Notes: generated by a model from the letters alone, not told the origin. A stretch of 64,000 nt of DNA from Diphasiastrum complanatum (GCA_029204225.1 CM055114.1:13206144-13270143), one strand, 5' to 3'. Positions 23,592-35,672 are shown, counted from the first letter of the stretch. Numbers and translations are program-made.

Positions 23592-23680
23592 TCAAGTTAG
23601 GGTATTGTAGTTTTAAAAAAATGTAATACCAAGTCAAGTTAGGGTATTGTAGTTTTAAAAAAATGTAATGCCAATTGGGT
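23592..23680 (+). repeat. Tandem duplication, about 44 bp x 2
   Basis: TCAAGTTAGGGTATTGTAG followed by a TTTTAAAAAAATGTAAT run occurs twice head to tail; the second copy ends ATGCCAA instead of ACCAAG. Confidence 0.85.
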
Positions 23681-24023
23681 ATCAATATAAAGAGGTATAT
23701 GAGTTGTAGATAGTATAAACCGGACTGATATCACAAGGGTGATACCAACCAGTTATCAACCCATGTACAAATTGCTAAAAATATTCTTTATAAATGGTAC
23801 TATCATAATTTGAGATATGAAAATTTAAAATATAATTTTTTTTTTAGAAATATGAATACTAAGACAGTTAATATTGGGAGATCCGTTTCTAGACCTTGGT
23901 ATTACAAAATCATATACCAATCGAGTAGGCTCTCTGATACCATGTTGATACCCATTATCGATACTAGTCGGGACCCTATATACTCGCCCAACATTGATCT
24001 AAAGTTAGGTTTTTGGCTCGGGT

Positions 24024-24316
24024 ACTCTTGAAACACATGGATTTGCGCAAGAGTCTTTAACAGTTACATGGGTTAGTATGGCATAGATTTGCCCTAACAC
24101 CATTACTTGACTGTACTAGCCAACTCTAACATTCTTGATTTCAGCTCAAGTATGTGACTTGTCATAAGTACTCGTTTAATATATCATAACAATAGGACTG
24201 GAGCTTGTACAATTCTGGAAAGCATGGATATGCTCAGGAGTCATGACACCAGTGCATGACTTGTTGTTTTCAACATTCATGAGGATTAGAATGGCATGGT
24301 TATGCCCTAATACCTC
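24024..24316 (+). repeat. H3 bulged hairpins, + copy 2
   Basis: 24024-24054: outer arms ACTCTTG/CAAGAGT, bulge AAA. 24068-24103: distal ATGG/CCAT, middle GTTAG/CTAAC, bulge TAT, inner GGCA/TGCC. 24215-24241: simple AGCAT/ATGCT site. 24281-24316: distal GAGG/CCTC, middle ATTAG/CTAAT, bulge AAT, inner GGCAT/ATGCC, loop GGTT. The last has all stems perfect, with a single bulged A between distal and middle stems on the 3' side. Confidence 0.9.
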
Positions 24317-24319
24317 TAT

Positions 24320-24615
24320 GTGCGTGTCCTTGCTCATCTTATTTGCTAAAGCAAATCTTTGTACAGTTAAACTTTTAAATACTTATGCATGCGACCAATA
24401 CTACACATTCTAATCAGCATGGCATCCGTCTTGATATGGTCAAAAAACAATTTGGCCTATCGCTAGATACCTGATTTGAATGGGAAGACTGGACTATGAG
24501 TTTTTAATTCTAATCAATAAAGCTTGTTTTGCACATGGATAACAACTAATATTCAGTGTTGACACATATCTTTCTCAATATTAACTCGCGCGGATTTGTG
24601 TTGTGGGATGGTCAT
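24320..24615 (+). repeat. Composite-repeat body, + copy 2
   Basis: Follows the 54.06-54.37 kb sequence in order: CAGCATGGCA-type phrase, GGTCA, TTGGCCTATCGCTA, GGACTATG, ACAACTAATATTCAGTGTTGACAC, GCGCGGATTTGTGTTGTGGGATGG. It ends where a possible exon on the - strand begins. Confidence 0.75.
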
Positions 24616-24868
24616 ACCCAAAGGATCCTTCTTTTTAACAAATTCAAATATATTCTAATCCAGTCAATTGTCTCCAGTAAATCAATTAAACAAAGCACTT
24701 TGTCCTCAAGTCCAGCAGCAAAACATGTAGCCATATCAAAATTGATAATAGAGTCATGCACATTTATGGCCTTTTTCATAAAACATATCAATGACTGAAT
24801 AAAGAGGTCTGGCAGAGGAAGGGGCTCCCCATGATCCAACTGACAGCATCTTGAAACCATCCTGAAGA
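24615..24868 (-). CDS. Possible exon of unknown protein
   Basis: An 82-codon open frame bounded on the - strand by a good acceptor (a TTTGTTTAGTCTTCAG tract, exon start about 24864) and a possible donor (TTTGG|GTATGA near 24612). The peptide is protein-like, with helical stretches and blocks such as CQLDHGEPLPLPDLFIQSL and FAAGLEDKVLCLIDLLE, which could be HEAT/ARM-type helices, but I recognise no family. The donor lies at the edge of a composite-repeat copy. Neighbouring exons were not found, so it may be a captured exon fragment. Confidence 0.35.
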
Positions 24869-25004
24869 CTAAACAAAGAAAATAGACCTATGTTAGATTA
24901 TGAACTGGATAAAAGGTAAGGGTTTAGTACTATCCCAACTAAGGAATAGTCAAATTTAGATCGCAAGGATGCCTCGAGAGACATAACAAAACAACACATA
25001 GTTC

Positions 25005-25600
25005 CTCTTGAAAAAATAAAATTAAACCCTTTGAAGCCATTATTCACAATCCAACTAGGTAAAGTAAAAGCTAAGAAGTTCTCACAGTACTAAAAAAGCA
25101 CCGTAAAGCAAAACTTATATCAGGACATTCAACTGCCACCATCCCATGAAACAAAACCGCAAAAATTAGTACGGTGAGAAAGACAAGTGTGCAAGCTGAG
25201 TGTCAGTTGTTATCTATGTCAAAAATAAGTATCACAACTTAACAACATAGATAACATTTATGAAATATAGTCTAATCTTCTCATTCAAGTAATAGTAATA
25301 TTGATGTGCCAACCCCTGATATTACCAAATCAGGGTGGATGCCATACTGATCAGTTTCTAGGGTATAGGTCCATATGAACACATAATAAAACAATCATTA
25401 GTATGCTCAATTACCCATAACCATTAAATGCATAGCGATAGATACAACATGGACATATAGATAGGTCTCGGGGAAAATCCATGCCAGTGCCTTATGACCA
25501 TTTGAGAAAACCCAACAAGTCGTAACCCAATGTCAATTTTCCTGAGCATATTCATGCTTTGTAAGTACTCACAAGCATGTATCCTATCATCATAGTATGT
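25005..25600 (-). repeat. Composite-repeat body, - copy
   Basis: Reverse complement of the 53.94-54.5 kb sequence: GAACTGATCAGCATGGCATC-like, ATAACAACTGAC...TCAGC, GGATGGTGGCAGTTGAATGT-like, ATGAATA...GGC, CAAGAGGAAC phrases in order. A degraded hairpin (GGTC...GACC around GGCATGGAT) lies at about 25465-25500 and a simple AGCAT/ATGCT site at about 25550. Confidence 0.75.
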
Positions 25601-25603
25601 TAT

Positions 25604-25739
<136 letters not shown>

Positions 25740-26174
25740 GCCAATAGAGACCACTTAGAAAAAGAGAGATTGTTGTCCAAATGGTTTTCTACTACTGTAT
25801 ATTCATGTGAAACAATATCATATCAAGCATGAAAGAAGAAGTATGCAGAAGCTTAATGTTTCAGCAATATGTAGTCTTTCTTCAAAAGATGAATGGGTGC
25901 CAAGTTGAAGAGGTCGCTAGTAGGGTGTGGAAAGAGGTGGTTTTGCAAGCTTTTATAGACTACCGTGGAGGCCATCATGGCCGTTAGGGAAGCCAAGTCT
26001 CATGGCCAATAGATTTATGGTATGTATATCACCACCATTGATTGTGAGACTTTTTTCTTAGGGGTATTATTCAAGTCGAAAATTGTATAGAGGCCCACTT
26101 GTCAACTTATGGTTTTCTTGTACTGTAAAAGGTGTATAGTGAGATGTAGCAAGGCAAGAATAAGAGAAGAATCA

Positions 26175-26690
<516 letters not shown>

Positions 26691-26706
26691 GGAAACGTGT
26701 GATGGT

Positions 26707-27161
26707 GTTAGGGCAAATCCATGTCATTCTAACCCTTGGGGGCTTGGCATTTTGTGAGTAAATTTTTTGCAAGTTTCTTTCTTGCCATGAGTCAATACAA
26801 AGATAGCACATAGCGTGCTATCTTTTTTATGCCACTAGTTGAATGTTTATTAATAAGAATTGTGGTTTGGCACATAGTCCTGAGCGTATCCATGTTTTTC
26901 AGTCGTATCCCACCATAAATCTAATATGACATCCAAATGGGTAGTATTAACCACAACTATGATTGAATAGTGTAATTCTAAGCAAACCCATGTTTATCAG
27001 AACTACAAATTCAACCCATGGTATTTAAACCATTATTATAGATAGGTCATAAATTATAGAAGAGGTTTTCCCGATTTTTACAAGGTATTAGGGCAAATCT
27101 GTGCCGTTCTAATTCTTATGTAAGAACCACGTATCTTACGCATATCCATGTTGTCTAAGAT
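26707..27161 (-). repeat. H3 bulged hairpins, - copy
   Basis: Five hairpins. 26707-26733: GTTAG/CTAAC, inner GGCA/TGTC. 26880-26902: CTGA/TCAG. 26971-27007: TGTA/TACA plus TTCT/AGAA around one mismatch. 27087-27113: ATTAG/CTAAT, inner GGCA/TGCC. 27133-27161: ATCTTA/TAAGAT. Each has a 3-nt bulge on the 3' side as read on the + strand, that is the 5' side on the - strand. Confidence 0.88.
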
Positions 27162-27323
27162 TGTTATGTCGAAAACCTTACCAATGGGCAACTGAGAAGT
27201 CATCATTATCGGATTGTTAAATAGGTTTCTAAATGATAGACAAAAGAATTGTGGCCTCGTCATGTTTATTTCTAAAAAAATTCCTTACTTTGAAAAGCCC
27301 ACAATCTTAGACAACATGGATGT

Positions 27324-27897
27324 GTACATAAAATCAAAGGCATCACTCCCTTGACAAACCCAAAAAAAACGTAGGTGATTTATACACAACCTGATATTTG
27401 TTAGGAGAAGTCATACCTGGATGAATGTAGAAAGTTAGTTATGTACATTAAATCAAAGGCATCACTCCCTTGACAAACCCAAAAAAAACGTAGGTGATTT
27501 ATACACAACCTGATATTTGTTAGGAGAAGTCATACCTGGATGAATGTAGACGTGTTTTCTTGAGAGGATACCATATTATTCCTTCGAGTGATTTTTTTTC
27601 TTTAGAACAAAGTCATTCAAAGAGTTATTGTCACACAAAGTCTATCCTTCCTTGTTTAGAATCAAATTTGTTGTAGTTAAATTATTTTGCCGAAATTAAT
27701 AACTTGAGATAGCAACCTAAACGAATGAAGGAAAAGAAGGTCATTGTAACAATCGATGCTACGTAGATGTTTTCTCTACTAGTATTCGAATGCTAGTAAA
27801 GCCCTTCGTAGTAGAAACTAGCATTTGAGAATACATCATAACGGTAGCATAAGAGATACCATCTATTTTGAAAAGAGTGTATACTTGTTGTGCATCT
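27324..27897 (-). repeat. Leader-exon repeat, copy C
   Basis: Reverse complement of copy B and of most of copy A. It contains an internal tandem duplication: 27324-27431 and 27443-27550 are almost identical (period 119 bp), covering the sequence just downstream of the leader exon; copy B has this part once. Confidence 0.88.
27536..27574 (-). CDS. 13-codon leader exon, copy C
   Basis: Reads MVSSQENTSTFIQ, then a CAG|GTATGA donor. Same length and phase as copies B and D. The duplication described for copy C begins at its 3' end. Confidence 0.5.
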
Positions 27898-27962
27898 AGT
27901 TGTAACATATTATGCATCATTCTAAGCCATAATTATGTAAAACATAATGGAAACTTCCTTAG

Positions 27963-28276
27963 GTCCATCGTTGGACAAGAAGGCAACCTTTCATAAATCA
28001 GTAACAGAAATGTAGATGGGTTGTCCATCCTTGGACAACAGTAGTGCTTATGCATTATTGTAGCTTAAATAAGCAATCAACAAGGTATATATGTCATAGA
28101 TCACTAGTGAACAGATCAAAGACAGATCCTAAGAAATTATCATCTGCTCCATCGATGTCCATGTAGCATGAGTACACACATTCAGAAATGAATAAGAAGC
28201 ATGAGGTAGAGCCATCGCTGGCCAGCAGGCTACTACAAAGTAATGAGTGTAAAAATTCATGAATGGCCATCGTTGG
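27963..28276 (-). repeat. H2 hairpin array, - copy
   Basis: Sites at 27963-27976 (GTCCA/TGGAC), 28020-28039 (GTTGTCCA/TGGACAAC, 8-bp stem), about 28147 (degraded), 28211-28222 (GCCA/TGGC) and 28267-28276 (CCA/TGG). Steps are about 57, 127 (twice 63), 64 and 56 bp. Read on the - strand the loops are ACGA, AGGA, GCGA and ACGA. On the - strand the array precedes leader copy C, the same order as the + copy at 20.2-21.1 kb. Confidence 0.85.
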
Positions 28277-28378
28277 GGGTCAGCGGACCTTCCACAACAT
28301 AAATTCTTGATATCAAGAGCTATGATTACTTATGTGGAGTGAAAACACATCCCACATACATCTGAAATGATTGCATAA

Positions 28379-29305
28379 CTAAAATTCTTTAGGCAGAGAT
28401 GCTTCTAGCCTAATGGCTTTTGCACATTCACACAAAGTTCTATTTTTTCTCTCAGCAACTCCATTTTGCTGAGGAGTATAAGAACAAGAAAATTCTCCTT
28501 GTATTCCCACTTTCTCACAAAAGTCTTTAAACTTATTAGAGGTATATTCACCTCCACTATCACTTCTCAAAGCTTTCAACTTGAAAGTAAACTGCTTTTC
28601 TACATAAGCTTTGAAAGTAAGGAAAACATCATAAACCATGGCCTTAGAAGATAGCATATAGATCCAATAATATCTTGTATAATCATCTAGAAAGGAAACA
28701 AAGCAATTTGCTCCTCCTTTGCTTTTGGTTGAAGAGAAATGAACATCAGAGTGCACGAATTCAAATGGATGCTGTGTTTTGATGCTTGATCTTGGAAAAG
28801 GCCTTCTGTGTGATTTTGCCAAAACACAAGCTTCACAAGGTTGAAGCTCCTTTGACAGTGTCTTTATTAGTCCAACAACTTTTCCTTCCTTGACCATAGA
28901 TTGCATGGCTTTGAAATTGGGATGTCCCAATCTCTTATGCCATAGATCCTCCTGGTGAACCTTGGTCTCATAAGCAATATCTGAAATGTTAGCACTCTCC
29001 CTAAAATCTAGTTTGTACAACTTTCCAATTCTAGATCCTCTAGCAATAACTTCATTTTCTCTCAAGATTATACATTTGTCAATTTGAAACTTGACAACCA
29101 ATCCACTATCAAACAACTGTCCTACACTAATGAGATTCTTGGTTAGTCTAGGTACATAAAGTACATTATGCAAACAAAAAGATGCATGTAGTGGAATACA
29201 ACCTATTCCTTCAATTCTACACTCTACATCATTAGCAGTATAGATTGATCTTTTTGCACCTAGATATGGCAAGAGACTTGTGAAAGAATTTCTAGAACTA
29301 GACAT
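28379..29305 (-). pseudogene. Copia protease end and integrase, 3' truncated
   Basis: Frame of 308 codons. After the end of the protease comes the GAG-pre-integrase finger (LWHKRLGHPNFKAM ... CEACVLAK), then the integrase core with Asp in HSDVH, Asp in SDSGGEY and Glu in NGVAERKNRT, so the DDE triad is complete. The frame stops right after the SLPKEF stretch, before the integrase C-terminal domain, and no RT follows, so the element is truncated at about 28379 next to the H2 array side of the composite repeat. It overlaps the gag ORF by 46 bp in another frame because of a one-base deletion at the protease active site. Confidence 0.9.
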
Positions 29306-30282
29306 ATGGGAACTAGCCCACTATCTATCCACCAGATTTCTTCATTCTTGAAAGGAAAAGATGAAAAGCTAGCCATCATTAAAGAATCCTCTCTTTCACT
29401 CTCAACACTCTCACACTCTTCCTCATTAGTAAGGCTAGCTTGCTTAGATTGGTTATTCTTCTTAAAACAGTTTGATGCATAGTGGCCTTTCTTGCCACAG
29501 AAGAAACATTTGATCTTTGACAGCTTCTTCTTGCCACTAGATGTTGCAACTTGTGAGGGTTGATCCTCACTACCTTCTTTGGCTTTGTCCTCCTTGAAGT
29601 GTTGTTGACCTTTGCCCTTGCCTCTTGACTTGTCCTTGGTGAAGATTGTTTTGTCATCTTCCCCATCCCTCAATGAAAGTCTGTTGATCCTCAGCATCTT
29701 GTTCTCTTGCCTACTTTCTTCAGCAATGAGAATACCTTGAAGAGTCTCCAAGGATGGAAGTTCCTCCGTGACATCATAAGTCTGCACAATATTGTCATAC
29801 TCATCTCTAAGTCCATTAAGGACTAGTTGAACAAGTTCAGTGTTCTTAAGAGCATCTCCAATACCAGCTAACTCTTGATCAAGATCCTTTACTCTCATTA
29901 CATAAGATGAAGCACTCTCATCTACTCTCTGATAAATTAGAAAGATTTGGTTTCTAAGTGTGAGCAATCTAGAAGTATTCTGAATTTCATAGATTATTTT
30001 GAGAGTGTCCCAAGCCTCCTTGGCAGTGGTGCATGTACTGATCTCTCTTAACACTTCATTTGTGACATTCATTTTTATGAAATGAAGGGCAATTCTGGTT
30101 CTTTTATTGAATGCTGCAACTTCATTAGGTGTTGCAGGTTCTTCTTCAGCTCCACTTACAATGTCCATTACATCCTGTAGAATCAATAATGATTCCATTC
30201 TAATCTTCCACATTGCATAATTGGAAGATGTTAATCTCTCACTATGCTCCAAGAAATATGAACCAGATGAAGACATATTCAC
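29260..30282 (-). CDS. Copia gag with zinc knuckle and start of protease
   Basis: A 340-codon frame with ATG. UBN2-type copia gag: N-terminal SNYAMWKIRMESLL, then KEAWDTLK, RLLTLRNQIF, YVMRVKDL and IAEESRQENK blocks. A Lys-rich linker follows, then the zinc knuckle CFFCGKKGHYASNC (CX2CX4HX4C). It ends with WWIDSG, the protease Asp-Ser-Gly, after which one missing base throws the reading frame off. Gag would assemble cytoplasmic particles. This is the best preserved retroelement ORF in the window, but the loss of the protease frame and of RT makes the element defective. The start is supported by the match with the relic at 4484. Confidence 0.9.
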   Translation of the reverse strand: MNMSSSGSYFLEHSERLTSSNYAMWKIRMESLLILQDVMDIVSGAEEEPATPNEVAAFNKRTRIALHFIKMNVTNEVLREISTCTTAKEAWDTLKIIYEIQNTSRLLTLRNQIFLIYQRVDESASSYVMRVKDLDQELAGIGDALKNTELVQLVLNGLRDEYDNIVQTYDVTEELPSLETLQGILIAEESRQENKMLRINRLSLRDGEDDKTIFTKDKSRGKGKGQQHFKEDKAKEGSEDQPSQVATSSGKKKLSKIKCFFCGKKGHYASNCFKKNNQSKQASLTNEEECESVESEREDSLMMASFSSFPFKNEEIWWIDSGLVPICLVLEILSQVSCHI

Positions 30283-30389
30283 TATGAGAAATTCTAGTAA
30301 TGATAAAGATGGAGTTGAAAATGTTGCTTGCTATCTCAACCTAGGATTTAACACTTAGAATGTTGATCCAACCTATGAAATCTAGCAAC

Positions 30390-31290
30390 TGTTGGATTTA
30401 TTCCCTCTACTCTCCTTAAATCCCATATTAATCTGCCTCCATTCATGCTGCATATTTACTAACGTTGTCACGCAGTCTGCATATTTACACGCAAATTCGC
30501 ACAGACGAAGAAAAGGCGAAAGAATCACAACACTGTATTTTTACACACGTTATGGTGACAAGCGAAAAGGGGACACTATCTTACAGAATGCCAAAGGTGC
30601 CCTAAAAACAAAGGCACCCTGTAAATCTAATCCTAAGGCTACTCGTAAGAGTGACGCACTTTTTGCATTGTCATCAACAATGATCACTTCAGCACTGACT
30701 GACATCGCACCCTTTTCACGCTCACCCCATGCAGCTGCGCTAATAGATTGGACAACGACTGCAATCACCCACGATCTTATAGATAGCACATCCACTCTGT
30801 ACTTTCCACATCTGCACACCTGTAATATAATGTATATATATATTGGATACCATTTGTGTATTTAGGTTAATGAGTGAATGAGTTGATGAGTTGATGAATG
30901 AGACGAAGTAGATGCCTTGCGCATTGATTCTTGATTGTCAGCAATAAGGTTTTATTCATTTACAGATTGCATAAGCTTCGTAGGGCACGCGGTTTCGTTC
31001 ACTATTGTCTTGTGCTCTACCGCATTATTGACATGTATACATGATATACTTAATCTAATACAACTCCTTGTTAATATCCTTGTTAATATTGCTATGCTTA
31101 TCATTCATATTGTTTGATCTTTCTAGTTGTTCTTTCTGGTAATAGACGACTAACATTTAGTCTTGTCTTTCGTGAATCATTCGCGACTAATTATCAGTCG
31201 AGCACCGTCTAGCTCATCGCGAATCATTCGCGAAGAATAATAAGTCTTACTATTCACGACAAACCATTCTTCTGGAGCTTCATTCATTTA
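30390..31290 (+). mobile_element. Copia LTR copy 1 (inserted in the - strand copia leader)
   Basis: Starts TGTTGGATTTATTCC. Shares this start, the CGCAGT(C/T)TGCA block and a CACGCGGTTTC...CTATTGTCT.GTGCTC block with the - strand copy ending at 52171, and the GCGGCTTCGATC block with about 45240. A further shared phrase, GATAGGCGTAGTCATGC, lies at 31357 and 45494, probably just inside the element. The exact 3' end is not fixed. Confidence 0.65.
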
Positions 31291-32179
31291 TTAAAGTTTA
31301 GCTGCGTAATCAAGAACAACTATGATTCCCATCACTACCGTTTTGTTCGTTCTGATAGGCGTAGTCATGCTTACGGAGAGAGTCGTATAGCTCGTTCCGC
31401 TGCGCATGAACATTTTCTGTTCGAGTTCGTTTCTCGTTCTTGTTTGTCTTACCTCTTTGAGCTTATTTCTCGTTTCTAACATATGACACTTTTTCTCAAC
31501 TCGTTCATCTCCCTCTCTCCAACAGCAACAGAATGTGAGATCCAACTCACAACTAAAAAAATCAATCTATCTTGAATTTGGATCTTGCTTCAATCATAGA
31601 AATGAAGCACATGCAAGTATGAAGTCTATCTCTCCCACAAGTTTCAAAGAACCGATAAACTCTCTAGAAACTTACTTTCAACTCAGACACAATAATTTGT
31701 GTAAAATGAAAAGTCTAAGACCTCACAAAACTCACTTTTCTTCAATTCTACTTGTTTGATAATGAAAATTGAAAAAATTGGTGAAAAGAATTGATGTGTG
31801 CTCACTTTGGCATATCACACGAGATGAGTACTCTTCCTATCTCTTTGATAGCCTAAAACTCTTCTAAAAACAAATCAAATTGATTTAGAAACTCGAGCAA
31901 CACAATCTACTTTTCAATACCTATCCAACAAGCTATTGAACATCAAATTTGGATCATTCCTTGAGAAGTAGCACTCAAACAAAGAGGGTTGATTTCACAC
32001 GTGTGAGTTCTCTGTCCGTACAGGGCTCAACTGGAGCAGATCAGACTTGATTTGATCCACTTATGATCCACAGATGGCTTGTTTGTCAGCGAGTTTGGAT
32101 TCCTCTCCCAAATCCGAGTTCCTGCAAGCAAAAGCAGTTATGTTCTGATGTATACACCCTCACCTCTACAAAGCATGAA
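31290..32179 (-). other. Leader between primer site and gag of the - strand copia element
   Basis: No gene. A CACACGTGTG palindrome lies near 32000, like the one in the LTR end at 2.3 kb. Confidence 0.4.
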
Positions 32180-32191
32180 GCTTTGATACCA
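32180..32191 (-). other. Primer-binding site of the - strand copia element
   Basis: On the - strand TGGTATCAAAGC follows ...ACTTCACA, an LTR-like CA end. It is complementary to initiator Met tRNA apart from one position. The element's 5' LTR therefore lies at higher coordinates (32192 upward). Confidence 0.7.
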
Positions 32192-32560
32192 TGTGAAGTT
32201 TTTAGCACGTGTGAACTTCACCACACACCTTACAGGATCTTAATGAGGTGTTGTGATTGCACAAGATTGATCAATGAACAGATTACTTGAAAAATCTATG
32301 GCAAGAGCACAATGACATACATCAAACTGAAAAAACTAACTTCTTACTATGAGAAATGGATATCAGAAATAATTCTAAGTGCTCACTATGGGAAAAACAG
32401 CTCTCGAGTAGAGAGAGAAAATCTACTCATAAAACTCGGGTAGAGAGAGAATGAGCCCAAAACACCAAAATCTCAATATTCACAATATGGCAAAACATGC
32501 CAAAGTTTCCCTACATCAAAGAGGCTCGAATTCCTACAGTGGAGTTGCACGGAAAGTCCA
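32192..32560 (-). mobile_element. 5' LTR (3' part) of the - strand copia element
   Basis: Contains CACGTGCTAAA, two CTCTCTCTAC(C/T)CGAG phrases and a CACAATATGGCAAAACATGCC stretch; similar to 2.1-2.47 kb. The 5' boundary could not be fixed. Confidence 0.5.
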
Positions 32561-33672
32561 CTTTACTTAGTTTACTCAACTAACAGGGATCCACATGTAA
32601 AACTGCATGCATAGATATTGCATGTACTGCATGTCACCTCTCAAAATTGCCTAGACATGTGTAGATCATGAAAACTACTTTGCATGTTGCATGCACTGAT
32701 TGCATGTTGCTTACATTCACACTGAATGACTTTGCATGTAATCTAAACTTTTGCTTGACATCAAGATTGAATCTACCTAACTCAAACTCGACCTATTCTA
32801 GAAGGTTATGTGCTCAATTCACATACCTTTATGTACAATAAAATATACAATGGAAATAAGATAGGCATGGCCCCAAAACTTGAGATAGGAAGATATGATT
32901 TTAATAATCTTCACATTATCTACATGAATCCATGCTCATTTTCCATTGCTTTGTACTCTTCCTTTATGGGATGACAAGCGGATATCCAATCCAGCCAAGC
33001 TCACAACCCCAATGTCATCCAGGCCTTTAACCACTACTGTAAGGCCTATGAATGAATCGAAACATCTACTTACTCCGTCCCCATCAATATTCATCTTACA
33101 AAATTTGATGTGCAACAAGTATAAAGATGGTCGAGGCTGGCCACACAGATCAAAAACACAAAATCCATGCAGCACTATGAACATTATGAACCACATATAA
33201 AGCCAATACATGGCAAATCCCCTTCTAGCTAGTGTACGGTCAAGAAGCAATCATGCCAATTGAGTTCGTTATACCCAATCTTAGGTTAGTTGTGGAGCAT
33301 AGGCTAGATGAAAATCAATCAATGCAAAAAAGGCTTATCATCATGAAACTCCATAAAACAAGATTCTTGTCCTTATAGGCTATGTTAGCCGAGAAGAAGA
33401 AGAGAAAGGCATGATTTTGACTTAAAAAAGAAATATCTAGCGGAAGGAGAATTATAACACTAAGGCTGATAAGGTCAAATTAAAATTTAGTGAGAAAGGC
33501 CCTTACTTAGTAGTTGAGTGGAACTAGTGAAAAGTCGACTTATCAACAACACTATAGCCACAAGCATAAACATCGAGCCTATTAATCAATTTGTATGCAA
33601 AAATGTTCTTCGACTCCTTTTGCAAAGTCATTACCACTCATAACAGGTGACAAAAAGTTAGATCAAAGAGTT

Positions 33673-33674
<2 letters not shown>
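32560..33674. other. No recognised gene
   Basis: An ORF on the - strand (33250-32936, 104 codons) has a hydrophobic N-terminal stretch but no motif I recognise. GCATGTTGCATGC- and TGCATGTACTGCATG-type phrases recur near 32600-32740. Confidence 0.35.

Positions 33675-33735
<61 letters not shown>
33675..33735 (+). repeat. (CT)n microsatellite, 61 bp
   Basis: Uninterrupted CT repeat. Confidence 0.99.
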
Positions 33736-33738
<3 letters not shown>

Positions 33739-34218
33739 AACATTCGGCAAAACTAAGAATTGAGCTTGCACATCATTAAATTTGAAAAAAAGCCAAACGT
33801 CTCAAAACTTCTTATCAATAAAATATAAATTGTGTTGTTCATTTCTTGGATTTCAATAGAAATTGCTACATATCTATTTCAGCAATAAAGAAATCCTAGA
33901 ACTCGTTAACTACGAGATTATATTGTTCGTTTTATATCATTTTAAAAAAAGAAACATCTATAAATTTAAAATATTTCAACAAGAATGCCATTACTTTAGC
34001 ATTAACTTCATACATGCACTTACCTTCATACCCAATATATCACATTTTGAATTGAAGCTCACACATTTCAACTTATGAGCTCCAAGAATGTTGTTGACCA
34101 ATGACCAACAAAAAAGAGATATGCTCATGAATCTAATATATGGCCCATAGCAAAAAATTTCTTCTGATGACCATGTCAACAACACAATAATTTGTCAAGA
34201 GTAGCGTCATTTTCTTGA

Positions 34219-34393
34219 ATCTCATCATGCAACATTCATTACAAGCTACTAAAGAACAATCTTGTATCTCAAAATAAAAGCAATGCCAATATTGTTTGTC
34301 GCGAAGGAGTCATTTGCTTCAATCTCATCATGGAACAATCGTTACAAGCTACTAAAGAACAATCTTGTATCTCAAAAATCAAAGCAATGCCAA
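34219..34393 (+). repeat. Direct repeat, about 65 bp x 2
   Basis: AATCTCATCATG(C/G)AACA and TTACAAGCTACTAAAGAACA followed by TCTTGTATCTCAAAA...AAAGCAATGCCAA occur at 34219-34284 and 34326-34393, about 107 bp apart. Confidence 0.85.
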
Positions 34394-35109
34394 CTTCTTT
34401 TACTCAACAAGCCTAATCCAATCTACCCAACATTCATTTATAATGACATACAATAAGCTGCCAAAGGACAATATTTATTCAAAATGGTTGTGGCCATCCA
34501 TGCCAATCCAAAGCCAAATACTACCCAAAGAGTTGCTAAGAATACAAGTGCATAATCATAGAAATCTAATAATAAACTAATACTAAGCTTTTCGAAATGA
34601 AACCTTAAGCTTCCAAAGACAAAAGAGGCTATCAACCAACCCACATGTGGGGGACTTGACTAATTTTCAAATTCCCCTATGAAAAAGGTGCATCGTTTTA
34701 ACATCCTGAACAAAAGAGGCCTGCATTGTTTCAACATCCTTCAAAGTTGACTATTGTGGAGTTCGGAATGTTTCATCCACCGTAACAAGCCATCAACAAA
34801 GCTTGAAGATATATGAAGTCTTTTCTAGTGCGAAATACTTTTCATTCAATTGAGCACAAATATATACCCCACTTAAAATGTGTTGGATCAATAAATAAAT
34901 GATTTCAAAGACAGAAAGCTCCGATTCATGCCCAGGATTTGAGTGATTTTCCTCTTTGATGGATATTTGCACTTTTTCAACATGCCTCCAAAGAGATTTG
35001 GTGTTGTCGAATGGATTTTAAATTCGGGTATGTTATGTACATGATTGGTCAGATTATGCACATATTTTTGAAACTAAACAAGCTCGCTAAGCAGAATAAT
35101 CATATTAAA
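34394..35109. other. 3' flank of the MYB3R gene
   Basis: AT-rich. On the - strand this follows the MYB3R stop codon (35110-35112) and would hold the 3' UTR and polyadenylation signal; no single signal stands out. Confidence 0.35.
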
Positions 35110-35277
35110 CTAACGATACTCCTTTAAAAGGTACATTGACGGACTAAGGGAATCCATCAGTCCTCCAGAACTCATCTGGTACAAATCGTCTCCACCACCG
35201 AAGCTATGGCGAGTAGGTCCTCGAAACAGCATCCCAGATAAATCCATATTCGGAGAGGCTATTTCCAGTTGAAATGG
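35110..35277 (-). CDS. MYB3R-like: MYB3R, last exon
   Basis: Acceptor CTCTGGCAG, then 55 codons starting PFQLEIASPNMDLSG and ending in LLKEYR and a TAG stop. Reading phase 0 follows from the previous exon (ends at a codon boundary). Gly-rich and Ser-rich, probably disordered. The polypyrimidine tract before it is an unusual CT/TC-rich stretch. Confidence 0.75.
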   Translation of the reverse strand, partial: PFQLEIASPNMDLSGMLFRGPTRHSFGGGDDLYQMSSGGLMDSLSPSMYLLKEYR

Positions 35278-35672
35278 CTGCCAGAGAGAGGAGAGCGAGA
35301 GAGATAGAGAGAGATAGCCAGGATGGAACATATACAGATGTCAGTCCCAAATCAAAGCTTTCATGACAAGATAACAATTGAAACGAAAACATGTCATGCA
35401 ATTTATCACCAGACTGATAACAATAACCCCAAGAACATTTCCATCCTCTCCTTAGATTGTCACAATACTCCAGATTGGAATTCTAAACTAAGAACTTTAG
35501 TTGTATGGATTGAGAACTACACGGTTCAAAATATAAAATTGGCAGCATTCCATGTTTTAGAGCTCTACTTAACTAAAAGCACCAGTTGAGTTTGCAAATA
35601 TTCCATTTTGACAATTTGTCGTAGGCGGGTTGAAGAATGTTTTATATACATGCTAGGAATGAACGAGCTTAC

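Noticed and set aside
24024-24316. tRNA genes or tRNA-derived SINE as explanation of the H3 hairpins
   Set aside because: No cloverleaf and no A-box/B-box (GGTTCGANNCC) in the right spacing could be seen.
30392-30865. 157-codon ORF on the + strand
   Set aside because: Lies in the copia LTR copy 1; composition and position fit non-coding LTR sequence.
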